Below are positions 32,784-43,336 of a stretch of DNA of 64,000 nucleotides, piece after piece (position 1 is the first letter of the stretch; every line of letters begins with the position of its first letter). Under the pieces are notes generated by a model that made no database searches, had not been told where the DNA came from, and saw nothing but the letters and a program-made list of their open reading frames with translations. A program made the translations under genes and the position numbers. Origin of the DNA: JAFLCL01 sp039809495 (GTDB taxonomy: Bacteria; Myxococcota_A; Polyangia; Polyangiales; Sandaracinaceae); NCBI GenBank assembly GCA_039809495.1, contig JBDHVC010000011.1:32092-96091 (forward strand), read 5' to 3'.

Positions 32784-33884
32784 TCAGGGCGTCGGCGCGG
32801 CCTGCGCGGGCTCGTCGCCTCGCGTCGGCTGCGCCCTCGGCTCCGCTGGGCGGACGCTCGAGGCGGGGACGAGCCCGCGGATCGCGACCGCGTCGTCGAC
32901 CGCCACGAACACGTCGACCATCCCGGCCTGACGCGCCGAGAGCTCGCGCGCCCACCCGTCGGTCCGGAGCCGCGCGACCTCCTCACCGTAGAAGGTCACG
33001 CGCGTCCCAGCGGCCACGCGGAGCAAGGGCCCCGTCTCGCGCGCGATGCGGAGCGGCAGCGCGCCCGGCTCTCGAGCGCCCGCGCCGACGACCGCGCCGC
33101 CACCCGAGGTGGCCTCGAGGGGACCGCGCACGAAGCCGACGAGGAAGGGGCCATCGCCCACGCGCACGCCGCTCCACCCGTCGCGCTCGCGGAGCACCGT
33201 AACCTCGAGCGGCGGATCGAGCGCGGGCAGGCGCACGATGACGCTGCCGTCCGGCCGATCGTAGAGCGGCACCTCCTGCCCGGCCGGCAGCCGCGCGACG
33301 CGGCCCTCGTTGAGCCCGGGATCGATCGCGTGGCCGCGATCCTCCCCGCCGAGCCAGGCGGCGTCGAGCGTGCCCGTGTACCCGACCGCCACGCCCGCGA
33401 GGTCGGGCCGCGAGAAGCGTGGCCGCACGATCACCCGAAACGGCCCGTCGCCGTCGCGTCCGACGAGGCTCACGGGATCGCCGACGCTCACGAAGGTCGG
33501 CGTCCCCGCGACGCGCCCGCGGCGCGAGGTGAACGTCACGAGCCGATCGACGGCGGCCCACGCGTGGACGACGAGGTCGCCGCCGATCGTGACCGGGATC
33601 CGCTGACCCTGGATCGGTCCGTCGACGCGAGCACGCACGCCCGCGTCGACGTACCCGAACGCGGGCGCCGTCGCGTCCGCCCCCGCGAAGAGCGCGGGCG
33701 CGGGCCCCGCCGTCGTCACGAGGATGGCGGGGAAGCCCGAGGGCGCCTGCCCGCGGGGGATGTCGAGGCCGGTCGGCGGCGGGGGACGACCGCAGCCGCT
33801 CGCGACGACCAGCGCCGCGCTCAGCCAGAGCACGAGCTCCTTCGACGTCACCGAGGCAGACCCTCGCCCGATCGTTTCGCGCAT
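32784..33884 (-). CDS. Hypothetical lipoprotein with beta-rich repeats
   Basis: 366 residues. The lipoprotein signal peptide ends in VASGC (about residue 31). The rest is beta-rich with recurring short motifs (VGDGPFLVGFV, VAVGYTG, TRVTFYGEEVARLRTDGW) suggestive of SH3-like or similar strands. It ends with a disordered Pro/Ala-rich tail. ATG 33884 is kept because a GATAAT box lies 8 nt upstream; GTG 33851 would also give a good signal peptide. Expected in the outer membrane or periplasm. Divergent from the M16 protease pair. Function unknown. Confidence 0.7.
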   Translation of the reverse strand: MRETIGRGSASVTSKELVLWLSAALVVASGCGRPPPPTGLDIPRGQAPSGFPAILVTTAGPAPALFAGADATAPAFGYVDAGVRARVDGPIQGQRIPVTIGGDLVVHAWAAVDRLVTFTSRRGRVAGTPTFVSVGDPVSLVGRDGDGPFRVIVRPRFSRPDLAGVAVGYTGTLDAAWLGGEDRGHAIDPGLNEGRVARLPAGQEVPLYDRPDGSVIVRLPALDPPLEVTVLRERDGWSGVRVGDGPFLVGFVRGPLEATSGGGAVVGAGAREPGALPLRIARETGPLLRVAAGTRVTFYGEEVARLRTDGWARELSARQAGMVDVFVAVDDAVAIRGLVPASSVRPAEPRAQPTRGDEPAQAAPTP

Positions 33885-33892
33885 CGCATCGA

Positions 33893-33898
33893 ATTATC
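33893..33898 (-). promoter_or_regulatory. -10-like element GATAAT, 8 nt before a lipoprotein gene
   Basis: GATAAT (5 of 6 match) on the minus strand is followed by 8 nt and the ATG at 33884. No Shine-Dalgarno sequence; leaderless transcript likely. Confidence 0.5.
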
Positions 33899-34017
33899 AC
33901 GCGCGCTCGCGGGCGACCAACCGCGCGCCCGCGCGGCGGCGCGCGCGCTTGCGATCGCACGGGCGAGCGCGCCGGGCGATGCCCCTCCCGGGCGTGCGCG
34001 CGCGAGCGCGATCGGGG

Positions 34018-34023
34018 TAGCCT
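34018..34023 (+). promoter_or_regulatory. -10-like element TAGCCT, 7 nt before the M16 protease gene
   Basis: TAGCCT with a 7-nt gap to the ATG at 34031. The identical hexamer and gap occur before the MopE-like gene at 45331. No -35 box is clear. Confidence 0.45.
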
Positions 34024-34030
34024 GCCGCCC

Positions 34031-35541
<1,511 letters not shown>

Positions 35542-35545
<4 letters not shown>

Positions 35546-37170
35546 GCGCGCTGGCTCGCCTCGGGCTCGCGCTCTCGGCCGGCGCGACGCTCCTCCTCGC
35601 CTCGTGTGGCGGTGCGCGCGAGCGCGCGCCCGAGTATCCGCCCCTCTCGGCGGCCGCGACGGCGGCCTCGGCCGCGCCGGCGAGCGTCGAGGAGCGCTCC
35701 GCCCCAGCGCCCGCCCGCGAGCCGCTCCGCGACGCGCCTCGCCTCATCGAGTCCCCCTCGAGCTCCCACATCGTCACCATCCGGATCGCGTTCGACGCGG
35801 GCTCGTCGGACGATCCCGTCGGCCGCGAGGGCATCACGAACCTCGCCGCGCGCCTCGCCCTCGAGGGCGGCGCCGGAGAGCTCAGCTACGCCGAGCTCCG
35901 CGAGCGCCTCTACCCGATGGCCGCCGCGCTCGACGTCTCCGTCTCGCGCGACCAGACCGTCTTCGTGGGCCGCGTGCACGCCGATCGCCTCGACGCGTTC
36001 TACGCGGTCTTCCGCGACGTCCTCCTGCGCCCCCGCATGGGAGGCGAGGACTTCGCGCGGATCCGCGCGCAGGCGACGAGCGCCCTCACCCTGGGCCTCC
36101 GAGGCAACGACGACGAGGCGTTCGGCAAGGAGGTGCTCCAGGCCATGCTCTTCGAGGGCCACCCCTACGGCCACCCCGTCCTCGGCACCGAGGACGCGCT
36201 CGCGCGGATCGGGGTTGACGACGTGCGCGCGCAGCGCTCGCGGGTGTTCTGCGCGGGGCGCGCGAGCGTAGGGCTCGCCGGAGGCTATCCCTCCGGCTTC
36301 GCGGCGCGGGTCCTGCGCGACGTCTCGCTCCTCACGAGCGACGCGTGCGTCGGGCGCCAGGTCCTCGACGCGCCGGCCTCGCGGCCGAGCCGGATCCTCC
36401 TCGTCGACAAGCCCGAGGCCAGCTCGGTCGCCGTGTCGATGGGGATGCCCATCGACGTCACGCGCGCCGACGATGACTACCCCGCGATCGTCCTCGCCAC
36501 CGCGTGGCTCGGGCAGCATCGGCAATTCGTCGGGCAGCTCATGCACGAGCTCCGCGAGGTGCGAGGCATGAACTACGGCGACTACGCGTACCCGGAGCAC
36601 TTCCGGCAAGACGGCTGGGGCGTCTTCCCGCGCCCTAATGTCGCGCGTCGCCAGCAGTACTTCTCGATCTGGCTCCGCCCGCTGCGGCCCGAGCAGGCCC
36701 ACTTCGGCGTCCGGCTCGCCGTCCACCTCCTGCGTCGCTTCGTCGAGGTGGGGCTCACGCAGGCCGACGTCGATCGCGTCCGCGCCTACCTCGACGGCTA
36801 CTACGCGCTCTTTCTCCAGACGGAGAGCCGACGCCTCGGCTACGCCATCGACGACGCCTTCTACGGCGTCGATCGCCCCTGGCTCGAGCGGCTGCGCGCG
36901 CGCTGGGCGACGCTCACGGCGGACGACGTCAACGCGGCGATCCGCCGGCACCTCGACCCCTCGCGCCTCCAGATCGCGATGATCACGCCGAACGCGCAGG
37001 CGTTCGCCGACGCCCTCGCGAGCGAGCGCGAGTCGCCGATGACGTACCCCGAGGGGCGCACGCTGCCCGAGGATGTGCTCGCGACCGATCGCGTCGTCCA
37101 GGGCCTCCGGCTCGGCGTCCCGCGCGAGCGCATCGAGGTGCTCCCGGCCGCGCGCCTCTTCGCTCGCTGA
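35542..37170 (+). CDS. M16 peptidase-like protein, inactive partner, lipoprotein
   Basis: 542 residues. A lipoprotein signal peptide ends in LLLASC (Cys22). The M16 fold is recognisable (DAGSSDDPVGREGITNLAARLALEGG, then FDAGSS-type strands), but where active members have HxxEH this protein reads NLAAR (about residues 100-104), so zinc binding and catalysis are lost. It is encoded immediately after, and overlaps by GTGA, the active M16 gene, with GAAGGAGG as ribosome binding site. Pairs of active and inactive M16 subunits are well known; this one would be anchored to the outer or inner membrane by lipid and hold its partner there. Confidence 0.88.
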
Positions 37171-37180
37171 CCACGCGCTG

Positions 37181-37197
37181 TCACTCGACGTGATCCG
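37181..37197 (-). repeat. Inverted copy of the intergenic repeat core
   Basis: TCACTCGACGTGATCCG is the reverse complement of 17 bp inside the 28-bp repeats at 1476-1503 and 1633-1660. Like those, it lies between two convergent genes next to their stop codons. Confidence 0.6.
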
Positions 37198-37214
37198 GCG
37201 AGCGAGGCGCGCCG

Positions 37215-38336
37215 TCAGCCGAGCGCGGCCACGAGGCGCTCGACGTCGCCCTCGTCGTTCCAGAAGCCGATCGAGGCGCGCACGTAGCCGAGGCCCGGGA
37301 TCGATCGGACGATCACCCCGCGCTCCTCGGCGCGCGCGACGAGCTCGCGCGCCTCGACGCCGTCCACGGTGAACGAGACGAGGTTCGAGGGCGCCTCGAC
37401 CTCGACGAGCCGGACGCCTCGCCGCGCGGAGAGCGCCTCCCTCGCCCGCGCGACGAGCCCGCGCGCGTACGCGTGGGCGCCGTCCTCGCGCGCCGCGCGG
37501 TGCCACGCGAGCGAGGCCACGAGCCCCTCGAGGGCCGTCGTCGAGATCGTCGAGGAGTCGAGCCGACGCGCGCTCGGCCACGGCGCCGCCTCGGCGAGCG
37601 CGTGGTCCTCGGAGAGGTACGTGGGCCACGGCGTGTAGAGCCGCGCCCGAGCCGCCGCGTGGGCCCAGAGCGCGCCCGTCCCCGAGGGCCCCGCGAGCCA
37701 CTTCTGGCCGCTCACGGTGTAGGCGTCGACGCCGAGGGCGGCGGGCGCGACGTCGAAGGCGCCGACCGACTGCGCCCCATCGACGAGCACGAAGGCGCGC
37801 CCGCCCGAGCGCTCGCGCGCCGCCTCCGCGATCGCGCGCGCCGGCAACGTCTCGCCGGTCGTGTAGAGGACGTGCGAGAACGCGACGAGCCGCGTCCTCT
37901 CGCCGATCGAGCCGCCGATCGCCTCGAGGGTCGGCGCGACGACGCGGACGACGACGCCGCGCACGCGCGCGAGCTCGGCGAGCGGGGCCGTGAGCCCCGG
38001 ATGCTCGGCGCTCGTCGTGACGACCTCGTCCCCAGCCGCGAGGTCGAGCCCCCAGACGACGGTGTTCACGCCATCGCTCGTGCAGTGCGCGAGCGCGATC
38101 TCGGAGGGGTCGGCCGAGAGGAGCTGGGCGAAGCCCGCGCGCGCCTGCGCCGTCACCGCGAGCCAGCGCCGCGTCGGCTCTCGACCGATCCGGCCGCGCT
38201 CGAACGCGTCGGCGACGTGGGCGCGCATCGCCTCTTCGGCCGCGCGCGGCAGCGGGCCGAACGTGCCCGCGTTGAGGTAGGCGAGCCGCTCCACCGCGGC
38301 GCACCCTGCGCGGATCCGCGCGACGTCGAAGGGCAT
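37215..38336 (-). CDS. Class V aminotransferase-fold PLP enzyme
   Basis: 373 residues. N-terminal AYLNAGTFGPLP and the AHCTSDGVNTVVWGL segment match class-V aminotransferase-like proteins. The PLP-binding Lys is in VSGQKWLAGPSGTG (about residue 210), preceded by the Asp/Gln of VDGAQSVGAFDV. This group includes cysteine desulfurases, isopenicillin N epimerase-like and kynureninase-like enzymes; no desulfurase cysteine loop is seen, so epimerase/lyase-like activity is more likely. Substrate unknown. The stop codon lies in TGACGGCGCGCC. It ends convergently with the M16 pair; the upstream gene is the membrane protein of 38340 in the opposite reading order. Confidence 0.85.
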   Translation of the reverse strand: MPFDVARIRAGCAAVERLAYLNAGTFGPLPRAAEEAMRAHVADAFERGRIGREPTRRWLAVTAQARAGFAQLLSADPSEIALAHCTSDGVNTVVWGLDLAAGDEVVTTSAEHPGLTAPLAELARVRGVVVRVVAPTLEAIGGSIGERTRLVAFSHVLYTTGETLPARAIAEAARERSGGRAFVLVDGAQSVGAFDVAPAALGVDAYTVSGQKWLAGPSGTGALWAHAAARARLYTPWPTYLSEDHALAEAAPWPSARRLDSSTISTTALEGLVASLAWHRAAREDGAHAYARGLVARAREALSARRGVRLVEVEAPSNLVSFTVDGVEARELVARAEERGVIVRSIPGLGYVRASIGFWNDEGDVERLVAALG

Positions 38337-38339
38337 CGC

Positions 38340-39308
38340 TCAGGCCTCCCGGAAGTCGCTCGTTCCGTCGAGCGCTCGCGTGACGATCTCGCCGCTCGCG
38401 CGCACCTGCTCGTAGCGCACGGCGCCGGCGGCCTCGCTCGGGAGGAAGTCGTCGGGATCGAAGTAGGGCGGATCGGCCTCGTAGGGTCGCGGATCGATCG
38501 ACGCGAGCCGGAGCGGCTCGACCGATCCTTCGGCCACGCGGATGAGGCCGTGGTAGCCGGACTCGCGCTGCAAGCGAGCCTGCGCGCGCCCCCACTCCTT
38601 CGACAGCGTCCGGGCGAGCGCGTCGTGCTCCTCGCGCTCGGGGCTCGCGTCCCAGGCTCGCGCGGCTCGCTCCTCGACGCGCGCGCGCAGGTGCCGCGTG
38701 ACGAGGCCGACGAGGACGCCGAGGGCGATCGCCCCGACGAGGGGCCAGAAGAGCGCGCGGGGGAGGTAGTCGAGCCAGACGCCGACGAGCCCTCCGCCGC
38801 CCCCCGCGATGAGCCAGCCCGCGGGATCGTAGGAGGTGAAGAGGCCCGTGCCCGCCTGGAGCATGCGCCTGCGCTTCTCCCCCAAGAGCACGAGCTCGGC
38901 GTGCGCCTTCTTCGGCATCCGCACCTCGACCGTGGCGACCTCGAGGAAGGGGCTCTCCGGCACCGCGAACGTGCCGACCCGCCGCGCGTCCATCGGCTCG
39001 AGGCGCCGAAAGACCGCGATCTTCCGGCGCACCCACGCGGTCGTTCCGTCCTCGTCGAGGAGCACGATCGGGGCCGGCGCGCTCGACGAGGACGGTGACG
39101 CGATGGCCTCGGCGGCGCTCGGCGGCTCGAGGCGCTCGGCGTCGGCCGAGGGCGCGGCGCGCGTGGTGCGCGACGCGTCCGTCGGCTCGCTCGCTCCGCT
39201 CGGAGGCGAGGCGCCCTCCTCCGCGGGGCTCGACGACGCGCGCGGCGCCGCCTCGAGCTCGGGGCCGAGCGCCTCCTCCGCTCCGCGAGCCGGCGGCGAC
39301 TCGCTCAC
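38340..39308 (-). CDS. Hypothetical membrane protein
   Basis: 322 residues. The N-terminal about 90 residues are disordered, rich in Ser, Ala, Pro and Glu. A short beta-like section follows (IVLLDEDGTTAWVRRKIAVF). Two or three transmembrane segments occur around residues 180-245 (AGWLIAGGGGGLVGVWLDYL and LFWPLVGAIALGVLVGLVT). The C-terminal part is cytoplasmic-like with an ESGYHGLIRVAEG segment. GTG 39308 overlaps the cyaY stop codon (GTGA), so the gene is cotranslated with cyaY. No family recognised. Confidence 0.7.
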   Translation of the reverse strand: MSESPPARGAEEALGPELEAAPRASSSPAEEGASPPSGASEPTDASRTTRAAPSADAERLEPPSAAEAIASPSSSSAPAPIVLLDEDGTTAWVRRKIAVFRRLEPMDARRVGTFAVPESPFLEVATVEVRMPKKAHAELVLLGEKRRRMLQAGTGLFTSYDPAGWLIAGGGGGLVGVWLDYLPRALFWPLVGAIALGVLVGLVTRHLRARVEERAARAWDASPEREEHDALARTLSKEWGRAQARLQRESGYHGLIRVAEGSVEPLRLASIDPRPYEADPPYFDPDDFLPSEAAGAVRYEQVRASGEIVTRALDGTSDFREA

Positions 39309-39640
39309 CGCGGCGTCCCTCCGAAGCGCACCTCGAGATCGGCGTGGCGGCGCGCGAACGCGGCGAGCGTCGCGAAGAGCTCGCCCTTCGACTCCGCCCA
39401 CCGCCCGGTCGCGTCGTCGAAGTCGAAGTGCCACGCGGTCGCGTCGCCGGCGAGCCAGAGCTGCCGGGTCGGGCGCTGCACGTTGAGGACGATCTTCGCG
39501 CCGTCGCGAAATCGGAACGCGATCACGTCGCCGTGGACGTCGAGATCCGCGTCGTCCGTGTCCACGTCGTCGAAGGCCGCGAGCACGCGCTGGAAGGCGT
39601 CGTCCGCGAGGTCGAGGAACCGCTTCTCTTCCATCGTCAT
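39305..39640 (-). CDS. cyaY: Iron donor protein CyaY (frataxin)
   Basis: 111 residues, the frataxin length. The fold signature is visible: acidic first helix (FLDLADDAFQRVLAAFDDVD), the DLDVHGDVIAFRFRDGAKIVLNVQRPTRQLWLAG strands and the WHFD-GRW segment, ending with a helix (ELFATLAAFARRH). Frataxin modulates iron delivery or cysteine desulfurase activity in iron-sulfur cluster assembly. A TAGGCT -10-like box lies 8 nt before ATG 39640. The gene is first in a short leftward operon with the membrane protein. Confidence 0.85.
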   Translation of the reverse strand: MTMEEKRFLDLADDAFQRVLAAFDDVDTDDADLDVHGDVIAFRFRDGAKIVLNVQRPTRQLWLAGDATAWHFDFDDATGRWAESKGELFATLAAFARRHADLEVRFGGTPR

Positions 39641-39648
39641 CGGGCGCG

Positions 39649-39654
39649 AGCCTA
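39649..39654 (-). promoter_or_regulatory. -10-like element TAGGCT, 8 nt before cyaY
   Basis: TAGGCT on the minus strand with an 8-nt gap to the cyaY ATG at 39640, lacking any Shine-Dalgarno sequence. Confidence 0.4.
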
Positions 39655-39667
39655 TCAGAATCGCGCG

Positions 39668-39696
39668 TTGACCCGGCCTCTTCGGTCGGCTAGCCG
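39668..39696 (+). promoter_or_regulatory. Promoter TTGACC, 17-bp gap, TAGCCG, before the NUDIX gene
   Basis: TTGACC (39668-39673) and TAGCCG (39691-39696) at 17-bp spacing; the ATG at 39705 follows 8 nt later. One of the clearest sigma-70-like promoters of the window. Confidence 0.6.
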
Positions 39697-39704
39697 AGGA
39701 TGTG

Positions 39705-40307
39705 ATGGTCGAACCGCCTCGAACGTCGCGCGCGATCCCGCTCTCGCTCGTCCGCGAGCGGCTGCACGCGCGTGCGCCCGAGCCGATCCTCGGGGCGAAC
39801 GCCCGCGCCGCGGTCGCCGCCATCCTCCGCGAGGTGGGGCGGGACCGGCCCGAGGTGCTCTTCATCCGACGCGCCGAGCAGCCGCTCGATCCTTGGTCCG
39901 GGCAGATGGCGTTTCCGGGCGGCAAGCGCGAGCCCGGAGACCCCGATCCCGCCTCGACGGCGCGGCGCGAGACGCTCGAGGAGCTCGGCCTCGCGCTCGA
40001 GCGTCACGCGGAGCTCCTCGGGAGCCTCGACGACGTCCCCGCGTTCGCGCATGGGCGCGCGACCGGGATGGCGGTCACGCCGACCGTCTGGCTCCTCCAC
40101 GACCTGCCCGAGCTCCGCCCGAACGACGAGGTCGCGGCCGTCCACTGGGCCTCGCTCCCCGCGCTGATGAGCGGCGCGCTCGACACCACGATCGACTACC
40201 GCTACCAGGATCACGATCTGCGCCTGCCCGGCTACCGCGTGGACGACCGCGTCGTCTGGGGCCTCACCCACCGCATGCTCACGCTCCTCTTCGAGCGCCT
40301 GCGCTGA
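39705..40307 (+). CDS. NUDIX hydrolase (CoA pyrophosphatase type)
   Basis: 200 residues. The NUDIX box is complete: GGKREPGDPDPASTARRETLEELG (in part), near residues 73-96, preceded by the MAFPGGK strand. The APEPILGANARAAVAAIL and LFIRRAEQPLDPWSGQ start resembles NudL-type CoA/dNTP pyrophosphatases. It may hydrolyse CoA, ADP-ribose or oxidised nucleotides; the exact substrate is not certain. ATG 39705 is preferred to GTG 39702. Its stop codon and that of the convergent GT39 gene form a near-palindrome at 40305-40320. Confidence 0.88.
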   Translation: MVEPPRTSRAIPLSLVRERLHARAPEPILGANARAAVAAILREVGRDRPEVLFIRRAEQPLDPWSGQMAFPGGKREPGDPDPASTARRETLEELGLALERHAELLGSLDDVPAFAHGRATGMAVTPTVWLLHDLPELRPNDEVAAVHWASLPALMSGALDTTIDYRYQDHDLRLPGYRVDDRVVWGLTHRMLTLLFERLR

Positions 40308-40320
40308 CAGCGCGCCGTCA
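40305..40320. terminator. 16-bp near-palindrome formed by two convergent stop codons
   Basis: TGACAGCGCGCCGTCA begins with the NUDIX stop codon and ends with the GT39 stop codon; only one position breaks the symmetry. Same type as the perfect palindrome at 3350-3367. Confidence 0.5.
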
Positions 40321-42198
40321 GCGTGGACGCGCGCCGCCGAGGCACACGTTCTCGTAGATGCGGATCGAGGGGCCGAGGTGCTCGAGCCCGGCGTAGCCCC
40401 AGAGCGGCGCGTAGAAGTGATCCTGCTCGTCGAATTGGGCGTCGCACGCGAGCTCGCCCGGCGAAAACCGCGCGCGCTCGACGTAGCAGTCGGCGGGCGG
40501 ATCGGTGCCGTCGTAGCGGACGGTCTCTTGGTCGCAGGGCAGGTACGCGCGCGAGACGACGACGAAGCGCGAGCGCAGTGAAGGAGGGGGCGTGCCGCGA
40601 AAGAGGACGGGGTAGAGCGCGGCGTTCGCCGTCTCGCGCCAGCTCGCGCGCGACGCGCTCGTCGCGAGGCTCTGATCGCCGCGAAAATCGAGGAGCGGCA
40701 CGTCCCGCGCGAGCCCCTCGGGGAGCAGCGCCTCGCAGCGATCGGCGAGCCGCCGCTCGACCGCGTAGAGCCGCCCGTAGCCGCCGAGCGTCTCGACGGG
40801 CACCCCGGCCGCGTGCTCGAGGAGCCACGCGCGCGCGAGCTCGCGGGTGTCGGTGAGGCCCAGGATGCGGACGTAGTCGATCGAACGGAGCGTCGGCTCC
40901 GCGCCGAGGGCGAGGACGAGGCTCGCGAGCGCGGCCTCGGGCGCGAGCCGCCTCCCCCGAGCCGCGCGGCCGAGGAGCGGCGCGAGCCGGGGGGCGAGCC
41001 GGGTCGCGAGCGCGTGGAGCGAGACGGCCACGAGCACGGCGATCACCGGATGCGCGGGCAGCGAGTAGCGCGCGAAATTCATCGTCGTCCGCCCGACGAC
41101 GACCGCCCAGAAGAAGAGCGCGAAGAAGCCGAGCAGACCGAGCACCCGCTCGCCACGCCGGGCCCCGAGGGCGAGCGCGTGGACGCACGCGCCGAGCCCG
41201 ACGAGCGTGAGCGGCCAGCCCATCGCGAACGGGAACGAGACGAGCGCGTGCTGGACGAGCCCGTACGTCATCGGCGCGTCCGCACGGTACGAGAACCCCT
41301 GGAGGTTGTTCGGGTCGTAGCGCATCGCGTGCGTGAAGAGCCCGTGCCAGTAGACCGAGGGCTCGGTGATCGCCGTCGGGCTCGTGAGGCCGAAGGCGAG
41401 CGCCGTCCCGAGCAGGCCGAGCACGAGCGCGAGCCCGTTCCCGAACGCCGCGCGGCGCTCGGGCGCGAAGGGCGAGAGCGTGATGCCGTGCCGACGGACG
41501 CGGAGCGCGAGCAGGAGGACCGGCACCGCGGCGAACGCGAGCCCCGTCCACTTCGTCGAGATCGCGAGGCCGAGCGCGACGCCGCTCGAGAGGAAGTCGA
41601 TCGCGCGCCCCCGCTTGTCCCCGCGCGCGACCGCGACGAGCATCCAGAGGAGGAAGAAGATGAGGGCCGTGTCGGAGACCGCGAAGTGCGCGTCGCGCGT
41701 CGCGAGCACGTTCACCGCGTAGAGGGAGCCCGCGGCGAGCGCGATGGCGTGCCGATCGATCCGTGTCGATCGCTTGGGCGCGACGAGGAAGCCGAGCCGC
41801 ATGACGAGCGGGACGCTCGCCCAGCCCAGGAGCGCCGACATGAGCCGCGCGGGGACGAGGAAGCGCGCGGGATCGAGCACGAAGAGGCAGCCGAGGTGCG
41901 GCTCGGCGCCGAGCGTGGCCGTGAGGCGCGCGTCGATGAGCCGCTCGACGAGGTGGTGGGCCCAGAAGAAGAGCTCCGGCCAGCCCGTCTGCCCGACCCG
42001 CGGATCGGAGTCGGAGAAGAGCCCGAGCCCGACCGCGGCGAAGATCTCCTCGTCCGGGCGCGCCCAGGGCGTGCTCGGCGCGAAGCCGAGGTGGGTGAGC
42101 CGCAGCCACCCGGCGATGGCGACGACGCCCGCGTAGAGCGCGACGAGGAGCCACGAGACGCGAGCGCGGAGAGCGGGGGTGTCGGAGCGAGGGCCCAA
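40318..42198 (-). CDS. GT39-type membrane glycosyltransferase (ArnT/PMT-like)
   Basis: 626 residues with about ten hydrophobic helices. The N-terminus (SWLLVALYAGVVAIAGWLRL) and the acidic pair in the first loop (WARPDEEIFA) match the ArnT/PMT-type lipid-phosphosugar mannosyl- or aminoarabinosyltransferase family. The first periplasmic loop is followed by RDAHFAVSDTALIFFLLWM. It probably transfers a sugar from a polyprenyl phosphate to a protein, lipid A or glycan in the periplasm. A TAGGTT box lies 9 nt before the TTG start at 42198. It is divergent from the GT2 gene that could supply the polyprenyl-phosphate sugar. Confidence 0.85.
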   Translation of the reverse strand: MGPRSDTPALRARVSWLLVALYAGVVAIAGWLRLTHLGFAPSTPWARPDEEIFAAVGLGLFSDSDPRVGQTGWPELFFWAHHLVERLIDARLTATLGAEPHLGCLFVLDPARFLVPARLMSALLGWASVPLVMRLGFLVAPKRSTRIDRHAIALAAGSLYAVNVLATRDAHFAVSDTALIFFLLWMLVAVARGDKRGRAIDFLSSGVALGLAISTKWTGLAFAAVPVLLLALRVRRHGITLSPFAPERRAAFGNGLALVLGLLGTALAFGLTSPTAITEPSVYWHGLFTHAMRYDPNNLQGFSYRADAPMTYGLVQHALVSFPFAMGWPLTLVGLGACVHALALGARRGERVLGLLGFFALFFWAVVVGRTTMNFARYSLPAHPVIAVLVAVSLHALATRLAPRLAPLLGRAARGRRLAPEAALASLVLALGAEPTLRSIDYVRILGLTDTRELARAWLLEHAAGVPVETLGGYGRLYAVERRLADRCEALLPEGLARDVPLLDFRGDQSLATSASRASWRETANAALYPVLFRGTPPPSLRSRFVVVSRAYLPCDQETVRYDGTDPPADCYVERARFSPGELACDAQFDEQDHFYAPLWGYAGLEHLGPSIRIYENVCLGGARPR

Positions 42199-42207
42199 GC
42201 GCGGCGC

Positions 42208-42213
42208 AACCTA
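42208..42213 (-). promoter_or_regulatory. -10-like element TAGGTT, 9 nt before the GT39 gene
   Basis: TAGGTT on the minus strand, 9 nt upstream of the TTG start at 42198. Supports this start and a leaderless mRNA. Confidence 0.4.
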
Positions 42214-42298
42214 CCACGAGCCTCGACGCGATCTCGCCGGCCGGCTCGGGCGCTCGCTCGGGCGGAGTGATAGGGTCGTCGCGCGCGAGCGTTCGACG

Positions 42299-43330
42299 AT
42301 GAGCCAGCCCGATAGAAGCCCCCTCGAGCTCTCCGTCGTGCTCCCGATGTACGACGAGGTCGACAACGTCGTCCCGCTCCTCGACGAGATCGAACGCGCG
42401 CTCGAGGGCCGCTCGTACGAGATCATCTGCGTCGACGACGCGAGCCGCGACGGCACGCGCGAGCGGCTCCGTGAGCTGGTCGGGGCGCGGCCGAGGCTCC
42501 GCGCCATCTTCTTTCGGCGCAACAGCGGCCAGGCCGCCGCGTTCGACGCGGGCTTTCGCGCCGCGAGCGGGGCGATCGTCGTCACGATGGACGCCGATCG
42601 CCAGAACGATCCGGCCGACGTGCCCCGTATGCTCGAGAAGCTCGCCGAGGGCTACGACGTCGTCTCGGGCTGGCGCAGGCGGCGCAAGGACGGGGTGTTC
42701 TTCCGAAAGATCCCGTCGAAGATCGCCAACGCGTTCATCCGCTGGGTGACGGGCACGCGCGTCCACGATCTCGGCTGCTCCCTCAAGGTCTATCGGCGCG
42801 AGATCACCGACGAGATCCGGCTCTACGGCGAGATGCATCGCTTCCTCGTGCCGCTCGCCGAGCACCAGGGCGCGCGCGTCGCCGAGCTCGAGGTGAACCA
42901 CCGCGCGCGCACGGCCGGCGTCTCGAAGTACGGGCTCTCGCGCACGCTGAAGGTGCTGCTCGACCTCACGACCGTGTGGTTCTTCCGGCGCTACCAGACG
43001 AAGCCGATCTACGTCTTCGGCGGCGCGGGCTTCGCGATGCTCGCCACCTCCGTCCTGCTCGCGGGCTTCGTCCTCTACCAGAAGCTCGCCCTCGGCGTGT
43101 GGGTCCACAAGAACCCGCTCTTCTCGATCGCGGCGTTCTCGGGCCTCTTGGGCGTCCAGTCGCTCGGCATGGGCCTGCTCGCGGAGCTCGTCGTGCGGAC
43201 CTACTTCGAGTCGCAGGGGCGCTCGCCCTACCCGATCGCCGAGCGGCTGGGCTTCGAGCGGGAGCGCCCGCCCGAGGCGAGGAGCGACACCGCCGATCGG
43301 GGCGCCCGGGCCAGCGGCGAGGAGCGCTGA
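42299..43330 (+). CDS. GT2 polyprenyl-phosphate glycosyltransferase (DPM1/ArnC-like)
   Basis: 343 residues. The GT2 domain starts ELSVVLPMYDEVDNVVPLLDEI, with the DDASRDGT motif near residue 46 and DADRQNDP for metal and nucleotide-sugar binding near residue 98. Two C-terminal transmembrane helices (about residues 235-285) are typical of undecaprenyl- or dolichyl-phosphate sugar transferases. It probably makes a polyprenyl-phosphate sugar used by the divergent GT39 enzyme. A TAGGGT box at 42271-42276 lies 22 nt upstream. It precedes asnB by 6 bp, so the two are likely cotranscribed. Confidence 0.88.
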   Translation: MSQPDRSPLELSVVLPMYDEVDNVVPLLDEIERALEGRSYEIICVDDASRDGTRERLRELVGARPRLRAIFFRRNSGQAAAFDAGFRAASGAIVVTMDADRQNDPADVPRMLEKLAEGYDVVSGWRRRRKDGVFFRKIPSKIANAFIRWVTGTRVHDLGCSLKVYRREITDEIRLYGEMHRFLVPLAEHQGARVAELEVNHRARTAGVSKYGLSRTLKVLLDLTTVWFFRRYQTKPIYVFGGAGFAMLATSVLLAGFVLYQKLALGVWVHKNPLFSIAAFSGLLGVQSLGMGLLAELVVRTYFESQGRSPYPIAERLGFERERPPEARSDTADRGARASGEER

Positions 43331-43336
43331 GCGCCG